DNA from: Gilvibacter sp. SZ-19
GTDB taxonomy: Bacteria > Bacteroidota > Bacteroidia > Flavobacteriales > Flavobacteriaceae
Direction of reading: 5' to 3'
Assembly: GCF_002163875.1 (NCBI RefSeq)
Contig: NZ_CP019333.1
Location: forward strand, 248,001 to 312,000
Length of the DNA stretch: 64,000 nucleotides
The notes beneath the pieces were generated by a model. It was given only the letters and a program-made list of their open reading frames with translations. It was not told the origin of the DNA and made no database searches. The translations under genes were made by a program, and so were the position numbers. Positions within the stretch are counted from its first letter, which is position 1; every line of letters begins with the position of its first letter. Positions 7,290 to 16,613 of the stretch are shown one piece after another.

Positions 7290-8252
7290 TTAGTTGATCC
7301 AGGTAATGAAGATCAGATATAAAGGCATGCCTAAAGTTATATTGAAAGGAAAGGTCACTCCCAGGGCCATAGGTAGATACAAGCTTGGGTTTGCCTTGGG
7401 CGCCGCCAATTGCATAGCTGCGGGCACGGCTATGTAAGAGGCGCTGGCCGCCAGAATGCTGAACAAGAATTGGTTTCCTATATTGTCTGTAAAAAGCGAG
7501 CTGATATAGGCCGCTGTGAGTCCGTTTATAATCGGGACCACTATAGAGAACAGCACTGCAAATTTACCCTTCTTGATAAAGCTCTTTAATTTTCTTCCGG
7601 AAGTAATTCCCATATCCAATAGAAAGACCGCTAAGAATCCTTTAAAGATATCGGTGGTAAAAGGCTTGATCCCTTGGGCCTGTTCATCACTGGCTAAAAG
7701 ACCTATGATCAAACTCCCTGTGATAAGCAAAACCGATCCGTTGGTCACCGCATGCTTAACGTGCTCCCCTAGTTTAGGTTTGCCGCGAGTTGCACTAAAC
7801 AGCGCAATGAGCAACACCCCTACTACTATAGAAGGCGCTTCCATCAGGGCCATCACTGCCACCATATGGCCGCCAAATGCAATGTGTTCCATCTCTAAAA
7901 ACGAAATGGCCGTTACAAAGGTCACTGCACTCACCGAACCGTAGGAAGCAGCGATCGCTCCTGAATTAGAAACATCAAAACGCTGTCTTAATACAAAAAA
8001 TGCGATGAGCGGAATAACGGTGGCAAGAACGACCCCAAACAAGAGGGAGTACCCGATTTCGGCACTCCAAGTGCTGTGCGCCAGTTCTTGCCCACCCTTA
8101 AACCCTATTGAGAATAACAGGTAGAGTGATATGAATTTTGCAGAAGTTGAAGGTATGGCCAGATCGCTTTTTAGTTGTACTGCAATGATTCCCAAAAAGA
8201 AAAACAATAAGGCCGGGTTGGTCAGGTTATCTATCAGCAAATGCAAGTCCAT
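7290..8252 (-). CDS. Sodium-dependent bicarbonate permease (SbtA-like)
   Basis: 320 aa integral membrane protein with about ten helices in two inverted halves. Recognisable SbtA features are the N-terminal DNLTNPALLFFFLGI segment, the small-residue-rich AIAASYGSVSAVTFV loop in the first half and its counterpart AASASYIAVPAAMQLA in the second, both probably at the substrate/sodium site. The family imports bicarbonate with sodium. In a heterotroph this would feed anaplerotic carboxylases. It is the last gene of a three-gene minus-strand unit and faces a LysR regulator upstream. The assignment to SbtA is by motif recall. Confidence 0.85.
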   Translation of the reverse strand: MDLHLLIDNLTNPALLFFFLGIIAVQLKSDLAIPSTSAKFISLYLLFSIGFKGGQELAHSTWSAEIGYSLLFGVVLATVIPLIAFFVLRQRFDVSNSGAIAASYGSVSAVTFVTAISFLEMEHIAFGGHMVAVMALMEAPSIVVGVLLIALFSATRGKPKLGEHVKHAVTNGSVLLITGSLIIGLLASDEQAQGIKPFTTDIFKGFLAVFLLDMGITSGRKLKSFIKKGKFAVLFSIVVPIINGLTAAYISSLFTDNIGNQFLFSILAASASYIAVPAAMQLAAPKANPSLYLPMALGVTFPFNITLGMPLYLIFITWIN

Positions 8253-8279
8253 AATCTCTGTGTGGCTAACTCTTGGTGA

Positions 8280-8576
8280 TTAATCCTCAATAAGTTCCAA
8301 TTCAATAGTACCGTTGATGCGGAATCGCTTTTGTGTCGATTCTTTTAGGTTGATGAATGCCCGCGCATGCTGTTTTTCAGCTTCCAGTTCTTGGATGCGT
8401 CCGTCTGGAAAACGGGTATCTGCACAAAGGTCTCCCTCGCAGGCAGCCAAGCGTTGTAATTTGTGAAAGTTGATCTTTTCATTCAGCAGTGCATTGATCA
8501 GGTCTTGTGCTTCTTGAGCGGTGAAATTCCCGTCGATGAGTTTGAATTTTTGAGTTACAGGCGTTAAAGTTTCCAT
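8280..8576 (-). CDS. Small protein of unknown function next to the permease
   Basis: 98 aa, soluble and strongly charged. Residues 15-45 are predicted helical (FTAQEAQDLINALLNEKINF), a CxxxxC pair (CEGDLC) lies near residue 46, and the C-terminus is strand-rich (RFRINGTIELELIED). It is not a PII-like protein such as cyanobacterial SbtB, although it sits where a cytosolic permease regulator could be encoded. It lies 27 nt upstream of the permease, so cotranscription is likely. Function unknown. Confidence 0.6.
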   Translation of the reverse strand: METLTPVTQKFKLIDGNFTAQEAQDLINALLNEKINFHKLQRLAACEGDLCADTRFPDGRIQELEAEKQHARAFINLKESTQKRFRINGTIELELIED

Positions 8577-8586
8577 AGATTCTGAT

Positions 8587-8856
8587 TTATATTTTTGATT
8601 TTTCGTTAATGGCGCGTAGTTCTGCCGAAAAGGCTTGTCTTTGGGTCGATGCCAAACAGCCCAAGCACATTAGTATGAAGCCAACGCTTAACAATTCCTC
8701 TAAAAAAATGCCGCCAGTTTTCACAGCAGCATTGAGTAAAAGTCCGTAAGCAATAAGCCCTAAGGCCGTATTGCATTGTCTTCTTTTTAGTTTTCCCAGA
8801 CTCTTGCTCACCGATTTGCTAAACCTTTGACTGCGAGCTTGTAAATGTTGATTCAT
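8587..8856 (-). CDS. Small two-helix membrane protein, unknown function
   Basis: 89 aa. A basic N-terminus (about 28 residues with many Lys/Arg) is followed by two membrane helices (about 30-48 and 53-70) and a short cytosolic tail. It is the first gene of the bicarbonate-permease unit, 10 nt from the next gene, and its start lies 89 nt from the divergent LysR start. I recognise no family. Confidence 0.5.
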   Translation of the reverse strand: MNQHLQARSQRFSKSVSKSLGKLKRRQCNTALGLIAYGLLLNAAVKTGGIFLEELLSVGFILMCLGCLASTQRQAFSAELRAINEKSKI

Positions 8857-8897
8857 ATCGATTTCTTTTTCTTGCGCTGCAAATATCCTGTGAAATA

Positions 8898-8925
8898 ATT
8901 ATATATTTTTATTTATCTTTATAAT
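8898..8925. promoter_or_regulatory. Possible LysR operator in divergent promoter region
   Basis: The 89-nt gap between the permease unit and the LysR gene is very AT-rich and contains ATTATA (8898-8903) and TATAAT (8920-8925) as inverted arms 16 nt apart. LysR proteins usually bind such interrupted palindromes in the shared promoter. The call is positional; AT-rich arms of this size occur by chance. Confidence 0.25.
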
Positions 8926-8945
8926 GTTTTACATTAATAATTGTT

Positions 8946-9869
8946 ATGAATTATACTTTGCACCAACTGCAGATATTCCTCAAAATCGCTGAATTAAAGA
9001 GCATTACCAAGGCTTCTGAAGCGCTTTATCTGACCCAACCTGCGGTTAGTATTCAGCTAAAAAAATTTCAAGATCAGTTCTCTATTCCGCTCACAGAAAT
9101 TGTGGGTAGACAATTATATGTGACCGATTTTGGACAAGAGATCGCCCAGGCTGCACATACAATCTTGGAACAAGTGGAGCAGATCAACTACAAGAGTCAG
9201 GCGTTTCAAGGACAGATCTCCGGCAAGCTTAAGATCGCTATCGTTTCTACGGCCAAATACCTCATGCCCTATTTCTTGTCCGAATTCATGCAGCAGAACA
9301 AGGCCGTTGATCTGGATATGAATGTAACCAACAAGGCTACTGTGGTAAACAGTTTAGAGAATAATGAAGTGGATTTTGCTATGGTGTCTGTTATTCCAGA
9401 ACAGATAAAACTCGAACGCGTAGAACTTATGCAAAACAAGCTGTTCTTGGTTGGAGGCCGACGCTACGAAGCAGACGGCAGACCGAGCGGAAAAAAGGTG
9501 CTTACCGAATTGCCGCTGATCTATCGGGAACGCGGTTCTGCCACCCGAGCAGCCATGGAAGAATTCATCAGTAAAAATAAACTCCCGACCTCGAAAAATA
9601 TTTCTTTACAATCCAATGAAGCGCTCAAACAGGCAGTGATCTCCGGAATCGGATACTCGATAATGCCGCTAATTGGAATCAGAAACGACTTGCAAAACGG
9701 GGACTTGCAGATCATTCCGTATCAAGGTTTACCGGTAAAAACCACTTGGAACCTGGTATGGCGTTCCGCCAAGAAATTGTCACCCGCCGCTCAGGCCTTT
9801 TTAGACTATGTGAACGACAATAAGGACGGGATAATTAGAGACACTTTTGATTGGTACGAAAAGTATTGA
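8946..9869 (+). CDS. LysR-family transcriptional regulator (CbbR/CmpR-like)
   Basis: 307 aa, full length. The N-terminal winged helix-turn-helix is clear (residues 1-65: LHQLQIFLKIAELKSITKAS, LTQPAVSIQLKKFQ), followed by the effector domain of two alpha/beta lobes (about 90-300). The opening, with QLxIFLKIAEL and TQPAVSIQLK, resembles regulators of carbon-fixation and bicarbonate-uptake genes. It is divergent from the SbtA-like unit, the usual position of a LysR relative to its target, so it probably controls bicarbonate import and itself. The effector is unknown. Confidence 0.9.
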   Translation: MNYTLHQLQIFLKIAELKSITKASEALYLTQPAVSIQLKKFQDQFSIPLTEIVGRQLYVTDFGQEIAQAAHTILEQVEQINYKSQAFQGQISGKLKIAIVSTAKYLMPYFLSEFMQQNKAVDLDMNVTNKATVVNSLENNEVDFAMVSVIPEQIKLERVELMQNKLFLVGGRRYEADGRPSGKKVLTELPLIYRERGSATRAAMEEFISKNKLPTSKNISLQSNEALKQAVISGIGYSIMPLIGIRNDLQNGDLQIIPYQGLPVKTTWNLVWRSAKKLSPAAQAFLDYVNDNKDGIIRDTFDWYEKY

Positions 9870-9911
9870 TCTCCAAAGACAGATTTTGTAAATTAGAATA
9901 AAATTTATTCT

Positions 9912-11036
9912 ATGCGTTTTTTCTTGCTGATCGTATCCGCAGCAGTACTGCTTAGCTGCCGCTCAGAGCATAAAGACCCCAATGATGGCCTAGCACTGGA
10001 CAGTGGTACCACGAGCAGCTATCGTATAGAGACCGTGGTGCCTGAGCTCAACAATCCATGGGGAATGACCTGGCTGCCAGACGGTGCCATGCTCATCACA
10101 GAAAAAAGTGGAGAACTAATCCATTTTAAAGACGGTAAGAAAACACAGATAAAAGACACGCCAGACATCTATGTGCGTGGGCAAGGTGGTTTCTTAGATG
10201 TGGTACTGCACCCTAATTATAAGACCAACGGTTGGATCTATTTCACCCATGCTTCTAGCGAAGGCGGTGGTGAGGGTGGCAATACCAAATTGATCCGAGC
10301 CAAATTAGATGGTGATCGCCTGACCAATATCGAATCTTTGTACAAAGCTACACCCAACACCACCAAAGGGCAGCACTTTGGTTCTCGCATTGCGTTCGAC
10401 AAGGAAGGATACCTTTATTTCAGTGTAGGAGATCGTGGGAATCGCGATGTGAATCCGCAAGATATTGGCAGAGATGGCGGAAAGATCTACCGCCTGCACG
10501 ACGATGGTCGCATCCCAGCGGACAATCCATTTGTAGGCGTGTCAGGCGCTAAAGAGGCTGTCTATTCCTACGGACACCGCAACCCACAAGGCATGGATCT
10601 GCACCCAATTACGGGTGAGATCTGGACTCATGAACACGGCCCTAAAGGTGGTGATGAAGTCAATATCATAAAAAAAGGTGCAAATTACGGTTGGCCTGTT
10701 ATTTCCTATGGCGTGAATTACAGTGGAACTTCTTTTACAGACCTTACCGAAAAAGAAGGTATGGAGCAGCCTGTGCATTATTGGGTCCCTTCTATTGCCC
10801 CTTGCGGTATGGCCTTTGTAACCGGCGATAAATTCCCGGCTTGGAAGAATCAGTTGCTAGTGGGCAGCCTAAAATTCAATTATGTGGAGTTGCTCAAACT
10901 TGACGGCAATAAAGTTATAGGGCGCGAAAAAATTGCAGACGGAATTGGCCGAGTTCGCAATGTAAGAGTCGGGCCAAATGGTTATATTTACATCGCTCTG
11001 GAAGGCCAGGGAATTGTACGATTACTACCCAATTAA
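9912..11036 (+). CDS. PQQ-dependent sugar dehydrogenase (lipoprotein)
   Basis: 374 aa six-bladed propeller of the soluble aldose sugar dehydrogenase group. The signal has lipobox AVLLSCRS (Cys16), so it is membrane anchored. Diagnostic stretches are LNNPWGMTWLPDG, QGGFLDVVLHPNY, a GSRIAFDKEGYLYFSVGDRG blade (PQQ/calcium side), YSYGHRNPQGMDLHP and TGEIWTHEHGPKGGDEVN. The family oxidises aldoses with PQQ and passes electrons to a cytochrome. The next gene (22 nt away) encodes such a cytochrome. No PQQ biosynthesis genes are in the window, so cofactor may be imported or made elsewhere. Confidence 0.85.
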   Translation: MRFFLLIVSAAVLLSCRSEHKDPNDGLALDSGTTSSYRIETVVPELNNPWGMTWLPDGAMLITEKSGELIHFKDGKKTQIKDTPDIYVRGQGGFLDVVLHPNYKTNGWIYFTHASSEGGGEGGNTKLIRAKLDGDRLTNIESLYKATPNTTKGQHFGSRIAFDKEGYLYFSVGDRGNRDVNPQDIGRDGGKIYRLHDDGRIPADNPFVGVSGAKEAVYSYGHRNPQGMDLHPITGEIWTHEHGPKGGDEVNIIKKGANYGWPVISYGVNYSGTSFTDLTEKEGMEQPVHYWVPSIAPCGMAFVTGDKFPAWKNQLLVGSLKFNYVELLKLDGNKVIGREKIADGIGRVRNVRVGPNGYIYIALEGQGIVRLLPN

Positions 11037-11057
11037 ACATCAATTAACAGAATCAAA

Positions 11058-11519
11058 ATGAAGAAATTATTGCTTATCGCTACCGTATTTGCCAGTTTAG
11101 TCGCTTGTAAATCAGACCAAAAAGAAGAGAACGATCAAAATTCTGGCGTGAAATTGGGCGGACAAAAAACCTCAGCTAGTAAAGCTGATCTAAAAGCCAG
11201 CATGGAACGTGGTGAAGAAGTCTATACCAGCCTTTGTGTGGCTTGTCACATGGGGAACGGTCAAGGTGTTAAAGGAGCTTTCCCTCCCTTGGACGGATCT
11301 AACTGGCTAACCGAAAAACGTGCCGAAAGTATTCACAGCGTCAAATACGGGCAACAAGGTGAGATTGTAGTGAGCGGAGAAACCTACAACGGAGTTATGG
11401 CGCCTCTTGGCCTTAGCGATCAGGAAGTTGCAGACGTTTTGAACTACGTGATGAATTCTTGGAGTAACACCCAAGATAAAATGGTGACCGTAGAGGAGGT
11501 AAAAGCTGTTACTAAATAA
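11058..11519 (+). CDS. Class I cytochrome c, lipoprotein
   Basis: 153 aa. The lipobox is ASLVAC (Cys17). A single haem-binding motif CVACH lies near residue 60, and the distal methionine ligand is probably in TYNGVMAPLGLSDQEV. An N-terminal charged linker (residues 18-50) lets the domain reach away from the membrane. It is placed directly after the PQQ dehydrogenase and is its likely electron acceptor, passing electrons to the terminal oxidase chain. The C-terminal VLNYVMNSW helix is typical of the family. Confidence 0.9.
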   Translation: MKKLLLIATVFASLVACKSDQKEENDQNSGVKLGGQKTSASKADLKASMERGEEVYTSLCVACHMGNGQGVKGAFPPLDGSNWLTEKRAESIHSVKYGQQGEIVVSGETYNGVMAPLGLSDQEVADVLNYVMNSWSNTQDKMVTVEEVKAVTK

Positions 11520-11564
11520 GCAGAAAACGCTTTTGATTTGGCTAATAAAAAAGGCCAAAACCCC

Positions 11565-11572
11565 TACTTTTG
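11565..11572 (+). promoter_or_regulatory. -7 promoter element TACTTTTG before udk
   Basis: Perfect TAnnTTTG match, 16 nt before the udk start, with a TTTG about 24 nt upstream that could serve as the -33 element. It is the likely promoter of the udk-divIC-mutA-mutB operon. Confidence 0.6.
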
Positions 11573-11588
11573 CACAAACTAAGCACGC

Positions 11589-12197
11589 ATGTTGATTATT
11601 GGCATTGCCGGAGGAACAGGAAGTGGTAAAACCACTGTGGTGAACCAGATCGTAGAAGAACTGCCGGAGGCAGAATTGGCGGTGATCACACAAGATTCCT
11701 ATTACAAAGATACCAGCGAGCTCACTTATGAGCAGCGGGTAAAGATCAATTTTGATCATCCGAATTCTATTGATTTTCCTTTGCTGATCGAGCATGTAAA
11801 AAAGCTCAAGGCCGGAGCGGCTATTGATCAGCCGGTATATTCTTTTAAAGAACACAACCGTACAGGGGAAACCATTGCTATTTCACCAAGACCGGTCATA
11901 ATCGTAGAAGGCATCTTGGTACTTACCCAACCGGAACTGCGGGATCTTTTTGACATCAAGATATTTGTAGATACTGACAGTGACGAGCGCCTTATTCGCA
12001 GACTAAAACGCGACATTTGCGAACGCGGCAGAGATCTCAACGAGGTGTTAGATCGATATCAGACAACCTTAAAGCCTATGCATCAGCAGTTCATAGAGCC
12101 TAGTAAGGCTTATGCAGATATCATCATCCCGACCCATCGTTATAATACGGTTGCCGTAGATATCGTTAGAACTATTATCAACGAGCGCTTGTCTTAA
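11589..12197 (+). CDS. udk: Uridine kinase
   Basis: 202 aa P-loop kinase that phosphorylates uridine and cytidine in pyrimidine salvage. Walker A is GGTGSGKTT (residues 8-16). ITQDSYYKD and NFDHPNSIDFPLL form the nucleoside pocket, and RRLKRDICERGRD is the lid with the Arg-rich phosphate-binding residues. Length and motif order are typical. It is the first gene of an operon whose next start overlaps its stop (TAATG). Confidence 0.95.
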   Translation: MLIIGIAGGTGSGKTTVVNQIVEELPEAELAVITQDSYYKDTSELTYEQRVKINFDHPNSIDFPLLIEHVKKLKAGAAIDQPVYSFKEHNRTGETIAISPRPVIIVEGILVLTQPELRDLFDIKIFVDTDSDERLIRRLKRDICERGRDLNEVLDRYQTTLKPMHQQFIEPSKAYADIIIPTHRYNTVAVDIVRTIINERLS

Positions 12198-12529
12198 TGA
12201 AGCAAAAATTCGAGCATATTACTACTAGCAAATGGTTCAAATGGTTGACCAACAAATATGTGTTGATCGCCCTGATCTTTGCCGTATGGATGCTCGCCTT
12301 TGACTCCAACAATTTCTTTATCCATCAGGAACTCAATCAGGAGATAGAAACCTTAGAGGGTACTACCGAAAAGTATCAGCAAGACATTGCAACAGATAAA
12401 GAACAGCTGGAAAAATTACAAGACACCAACGAACTGGAAAAATACGGTCGCGAGGCTTATTATCTTAAAAAAGAGAACGAAGACATCTTCATTATAACCC
12501 ATCAAGACAGCACGGAGCAAAAGCCATGA
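12197..12529 (+). CDS. FtsB/DivIC-type septum formation initiator
   Basis: 110 aa bitopic protein: a short cytosolic N-terminus, one membrane helix (about residues 22-38) and a periplasmic coiled coil (about 45-80, LNQEIETLEGTTEKYQQDI). The LEKYGREAYYLKKENEDIFII ending is the DivIC signature, where the GREAY element follows the coil. It acts in the FtsQ-B-L-like divisome subcomplex. Coupled translation with udk and mutA (4-nt overlap). Confidence 0.85.
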   Translation: MKQKFEHITTSKWFKWLTNKYVLIALIFAVWMLAFDSNNFFIHQELNQEIETLEGTTEKYQQDIATDKEQLEKLQDTNELEKYGREAYYLKKENEDIFIITHQDSTEQKP

Positions 12530-13893
12530 GTGAACAACTATTTGAGCAATTCGATCCGGTTTCCGCCAAACAATGGAAACAAAGCATTCAAGCAGGCCTA
12601 AGAGGAGCAGATTACAACGAAACACTGCTCACCCAGACGCCAGAGGGCATTACCATTAAACCATTTTACAACGCAGAGACCACGCCGAACAATTGCAATG
12701 TCTCTTACCCGGAGAGCTGGTCGGTAACTCAAGCTATTTTTGTGCACGACACGCGTATAGCACGTGGTTTGATGCTTAAAAGTATTGATGGTGGTGCAGA
12801 GGCTATCTTGTTACAAGCCAAAACGGTTTTCGATGCCCCAGCCCTTTTTGAAGGACTGCAATTAGCGGGCATAACACTCTATTGCGATTTTGATTTTTAT
12901 ACTGCGGATTTTCTTAAGGAATTTAGCGCTGCTGCGCAGCAAAGCGGAGCCGAGGTGCATTTAGGTATAGATATCATTGGCCACTTGGCGCGTAGCGGGA
13001 ATTGGATTCACAGCAATGAGCAAGACCACCAACTCTTAATTGAAAGTATAAAGACGCCATTGGCCTCTGGCCTTGGCGTACATATAGACAACTACGGAAA
13101 CGCCGGAGCTAATGCCATGCAGCAATTGGCCTATGGTTTGGCGCACACCAATGAATATCTGAATTATTTAGCCCAAAAAGACGCCTTGCCTGCGGAGCTA
13201 TCCATTTCTTATTACTGGTCCATAGGACCAAACTACTTTATGGAGATCGCCAAATTCAGAGCTTTTAAACTTTTATTGGCCAGTCTTCAGCACGAATACG
13301 ACACCAATATTCGAGGGGTGCATTTGGCACGTCCTTCGCGCCGCAACAAAACCATTTACGACCCAAATGTAAATATGCTCAGAACCACCACTGAGTGCAT
13401 GAGCGCTGTCTTAGGAGGTGTAGATGCCGTTTGTAATCTGCCTTACGATACCGTATATCACAAAAGCAATGATTTTGGGGAGCGTATTTCTAGGAATCAA
13501 TTGCTGATCTTAAAACACGAAAGCTATTTCGATCAGGTGATCAATGCTGCGGATGGCGCTTATTTTATTGAAGATCTCACCAAAGACCTAGCAGAAAAAG
13601 CATTGGAGGTCTTTAAACAGATCGAAGCAAGCGGCGGCCTTGTCAACGCCTTAAAGCTCGGAACCATCCAACGTAAAATAAAGGAACAAGCCAAAGCTGC
13701 ACAGGAAGCATTTGACAATGATGCACTTCCGCTATTAGGGACAAATCTCTACCCAAAATCCGACGAAAAAGTTGGACAAACTGTAGAACTGTATCCCTTC
13801 TTAAAACAAGAACAAAGAAAAACCATAATAGAACCTTTGATCATTAAAAGAATTGCAGAAAACCATGAAAAAAACAGATTGGATCATGAGTAG
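12526..13893 (+). CDS. mutA: Methylmalonyl-CoA mutase, small subunit
   Basis: 455 aa. It has the TIM-barrel substrate domain related to the large subunit (SISYYWSIGPNYFMEIAKFRAF, YDPNVNMLRTTTECMSAVLGG) but stops before any B12-binding domain; no DxHxxG motif is present. This matches the short, non-cofactor subunit of Bacteroidota heterodimers. With MutB it interconverts methylmalonyl-CoA and succinyl-CoA. The gene end overlaps the following lipoprotein start by 8 nt through the string ATGAGTAG. Confidence 0.95.
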   Translation: MSEQLFEQFDPVSAKQWKQSIQAGLRGADYNETLLTQTPEGITIKPFYNAETTPNNCNVSYPESWSVTQAIFVHDTRIARGLMLKSIDGGAEAILLQAKTVFDAPALFEGLQLAGITLYCDFDFYTADFLKEFSAAAQQSGAEVHLGIDIIGHLARSGNWIHSNEQDHQLLIESIKTPLASGLGVHIDNYGNAGANAMQQLAYGLAHTNEYLNYLAQKDALPAELSISYYWSIGPNYFMEIAKFRAFKLLLASLQHEYDTNIRGVHLARPSRRNKTIYDPNVNMLRTTTECMSAVLGGVDAVCNLPYDTVYHKSNDFGERISRNQLLILKHESYFDQVINAADGAYFIEDLTKDLAEKALEVFKQIEASGGLVNALKLGTIQRKIKEQAKAAQEAFDNDALPLLGTNLYPKSDEKVGQTVELYPFLKQEQRKTIIEPLIIKRIAENHEKNRLDHE

Positions 13894-14488
13894 AAAAGGA
13901 TTTGTTATAACAATTTGCAGTCTACTTCTTATGGGAAGTTGTTCGGAGCCCATGGAGTATCGACATCAAGACAAAACGCAAGCGGTAAGCTGTTCAGGAT
14001 CGAACTTAAAGCTTATGCACGAGGCCTTGTACAGCTTTGAAGAGGCCATATCAGAACACTACAACTTTCGCAATTACAGCCCTACTACCCCAACTTATAA
14101 GCAGAATGGCTATGCGCAATTCATGTACACAGGAATTACCAATACGGCGCCTTTTGTAGAGATTATGGACGAACACTCTCAAACGGTTGCCAAAGTTATT
14201 AGCGATAAAGATGAACTTTGGGTTCAAAAAGATGGCCAGTACGCCGTGAATTACAAGAGTGAGTTTGTTTCTTGTCTGGTGGCAGGCATTGACGACACAG
14301 AGATCCGAGAGATCTTACAATCACTTATAGAGGCAGATGCTATTGAGTCGCGACTTTTAGCTCCACCACTGCGCAAAAGAGCCGTTAAGACCGTAAACGA
14401 TCCTGAATTGGCAATGGTAGTGGCCCTAGAGGCCTATTATAAGAATTTGCTGAATCGCAACTTGCATTTAAGCTACGGCAATGAGTAG
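13886..14488 (+). CDS. Lipoprotein inserted between mutA and mutB
   Basis: 200 aa from the ATG at 13886; earlier in-frame starts would lie deep in mutA and spoil the signal peptide. The lipobox is LLLMGSC (Cys18). The mature part is mainly helical with one CxxS-like patch (VSCSGS), and an SCLVAG segment follows later; I recognise no domain. Start and stop each overlap the neighbour in the same way (ATGAGTAG), so it is translationally coupled to both mutase subunits although it is predicted to be exported. Its role is unknown. Confidence 0.65.
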   Translation: MSRKGFVITICSLLLMGSCSEPMEYRHQDKTQAVSCSGSNLKLMHEALYSFEEAISEHYNFRNYSPTTPTYKQNGYAQFMYTGITNTAPFVEIMDEHSQTVAKVISDKDELWVQKDGQYAVNYKSEFVSCLVAGIDDTEIREILQSLIEADAIESRLLAPPLRKRAVKTVNDPELAMVVALEAYYKNLLNRNLHLSYGNE

Positions 14489-16610
14489 AAAGGACCTGCA
14501 ACATATCAGCCTAAAAAATGCCCCTTCTACAAAGAAGAACGGCGTAATGACCTATGATACTGCAGAGGATATTCCCGTGAAATCATCCTATGGTCCAGAA
14601 GATCTTAGTTCGGTAAAACACTTGGACTTTGCTGCTGGGATACCGCCCTATTTGCGCGGCCCCTACCCGACCATGTATGTACAGCGCCCATGGACCATAC
14701 GGCAGTATGCTGGTTTTTCTACTGCGGAGGAAAGCAATGCCTTTTACCGCCGTAATCTCGCAGCTGGCCAAAAAGGGCTCTCTGTAGCCTTTGACCTCCC
14801 TACCCACCGCGGTTATGACAGTGATCACCAGCGGGTGGTTGGCGATGTGGGTAAAGCCGGGGTAGCGATAGATAGTGTAGAAGACATGAAGATCCTTTTC
14901 GATGGGATCCCCTTGGACAAAATGAGCGTTTCTATGACCATGAATGGAGCAGTTTTGCCCATTATGGCCTTTTATATCGTTGCCGCCCAAGAACAAGGTG
15001 TAGCCTTAGAGCAGCTCTCTGGAACCATACAGAACGACATTTTAAAGGAATTCATGGTGAGGAACACCTATATCTATCCACCAACTCCTTCTATGAAGAT
15101 CATCTCTGACATCTTTGAGTTTACCTCTGCTAAGATGCCAAAATTCAACTCCATCAGTATTTCCGGTTACCATATGCAGGAAGCTGGAGCTACTTGTGAT
15201 ATCGAGCTGGCCTACACCCTTGCAGACGGCCTAGAATATATAAGAACTGGCATTGCGGCTGGGATGGATATAGACAGTTTTGCCCCTCGCCTCTCCTTTT
15301 TCTGGGCGGTTGGGATGAATCACTTCATGGAGATCGCTAAGATGCGTGCCGGACGTATGCTTTGGGCGAAGATCGTTTCTGAGTTCAAACCAAAGAATCC
15401 TAAATCACTAGCCTTACGCACCCATAGCCAAACCAGCGGTTGGAGTCTTACAGAACAAGATCCTTTTAACAATGTGGCTCGTACCTGCATAGAGGCAGCC
15501 GCGGCAGCCTTTGGCGGAACTCAATCTTTACACACCAACGCTTTGGACGAGGCTATCGCCTTGCCTACAGATTTCTCTGCGCGTATTGCCAGAAACACAC
15601 AGATCTATCTGCAACAAGAAACAGGTATCACTAAAACAGTGGACCCATGGGCTGGGAGTTATTACGTAGAGCGTTTAACCAAAGATATTGCCGATAAAGC
15701 TTGGAGCTTGATCCAAGAAGTAGAAGAACTAGGTGGAATGACCAAGGCCATAGAAGCCGGAATACCTAAGCTTCGTATAGAAGAAGCTGCGGCGCGCAAA
15801 CAAGCGCGAATAGACAGTGGCCAAGACGTGATCGTTGGGGTGAACAAATATCGCTTGGAGCAAGAAGATCCGTTACACATCTTAGATGTGGACAATCAGA
15901 AAGTACGTGCCGCTCAAATGGCTCGTTTACAGCAGATAAAGTCTACTCGTGATAATGAAGCAGTTTCCAACTGTTTAGATCGCATTACCGCTGCCGCGAA
16001 CTCAGGTGAAGAAAATTTACTAGCTTTAGCTGTAGAAGCCGCAAAAGCGCGAGCTACGCTGGGTGAGATCAGCGATGCGCTGGAAGCTTCATTTGGACGT
16101 TATAAAGCACAGATCAGATCATTTAGCGGCGTGTATAGCAAAGAGATTAAAAAAGACCCAACTTTCGAGGAAGCCAGAACCATGGCAGACGAATTTGCAG
16201 CCCTAGAAGGCCGCAGACCGCGTATCATGATAGCAAAAATGGGACAAGACGGGCACGACCGCGGTGCAAAAGTTGTCGCTACCGGTTATGCGGACGTTGG
16301 CTTTGACGTAGACATAGGTCCATTATTTCAAACACCTGCAGAAGCCGCTAAGCAAGCAGTAGAGAACGATGTGCATATTCTAGGCGTTTCCTCATTGGCT
16401 GCTGGCCATAAGACCTTGGTGCCTCAAGTTATCGAAGAGCTTAAAAAATACGGGCGCGAAGATATAATGGTAATTGTTGGAGGAGTTATCCCCGTGCAGG
16501 ACTATCAATTCTTGTTCGATGCTGGTGCTGTGGCCGTATACGGACCGGGAACACGCATTGCAGATGCCGCTATCGAAATGTTAGAGATCTTGATAGACTC
16601 TGTAAATTAG
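14481..16610 (+). CDS. mutB: Methylmalonyl-CoA mutase, large subunit
   Basis: 709 aa, typical length. The N-terminal barrel (about residues 40-540) contains the substrate-site motifs [35 protein letters not shown] and [12 protein letters not shown]. The C-terminal domain (about 575-705) binds adenosylcobalamin through DGHDRGAK (DxHxxG, base-off/His-on), VSSLAAGH and IVGGVIP. It converts propionate-derived methylmalonyl-CoA to succinyl-CoA. It starts inside the stop of the preceding lipoprotein gene. Confidence 0.97.
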   Translation: MSRKDLQHISLKNAPSTKKNGVMTYDTAEDIPVKSSYGPEDLSSVKHLDFAAGIPPYLRGPYPTMYVQRPWTIRQYAGFSTAEESNAFYRRNLAAGQKGLSVAFDLPTHRGYDSDHQRVVGDVGKAGVAIDSVEDMKILFDGIPLDKMSVSMTMNGAVLPIMAFYIVAAQEQGVALEQLSGTIQNDILKEFMVRNTYIYPPTPSMKIISDIFEFTSAKMPKFNSISISGYHMQEAGATCDIELAYTLADGLEYIRTGIAAGMDIDSFAPRLSFFWAVGMNHFMEIAKMRAGRMLWAKIVSEFKPKNPKSLALRTHSQTSGWSLTEQDPFNNVARTCIEAAAAAFGGTQSLHTNALDEAIALPTDFSARIARNTQIYLQQETGITKTVDPWAGSYYVERLTKDIADKAWSLIQEVEELGGMTKAIEAGIPKLRIEEAAARKQARIDSGQDVIVGVNKYRLEQEDPLHILDVDNQKVRAAQMARLQQIKSTRDNEAVSNCLDRITAAANSGEENLLALAVEAAKARATLGEISDALEASFGRYKAQIRSFSGVYSKEIKKDPTFEEARTMADEFAALEGRRPRIMIAKMGQDGHDRGAKVVATGYADVGFDVDIGPLFQTPAEAAKQAVENDVHILGVSSLAAGHKTLVPQVIEELKKYGREDIMVIVGGVIPVQDYQFLFDAGAVAVYGPGTRIADAAIEMLEILIDSVN

Positions 16611-16613
16611 ATC

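Noticed and set aside
8280-8576. SbtB-like PII regulator
   Set aside because: No PII fold signature or nucleotide-binding loop is visible in the 98-aa protein.
11307-11855. 182-aa minus-strand open frame
   Set aside because: It lies antisense over the cytochrome c and udk genes, which have clear motifs.
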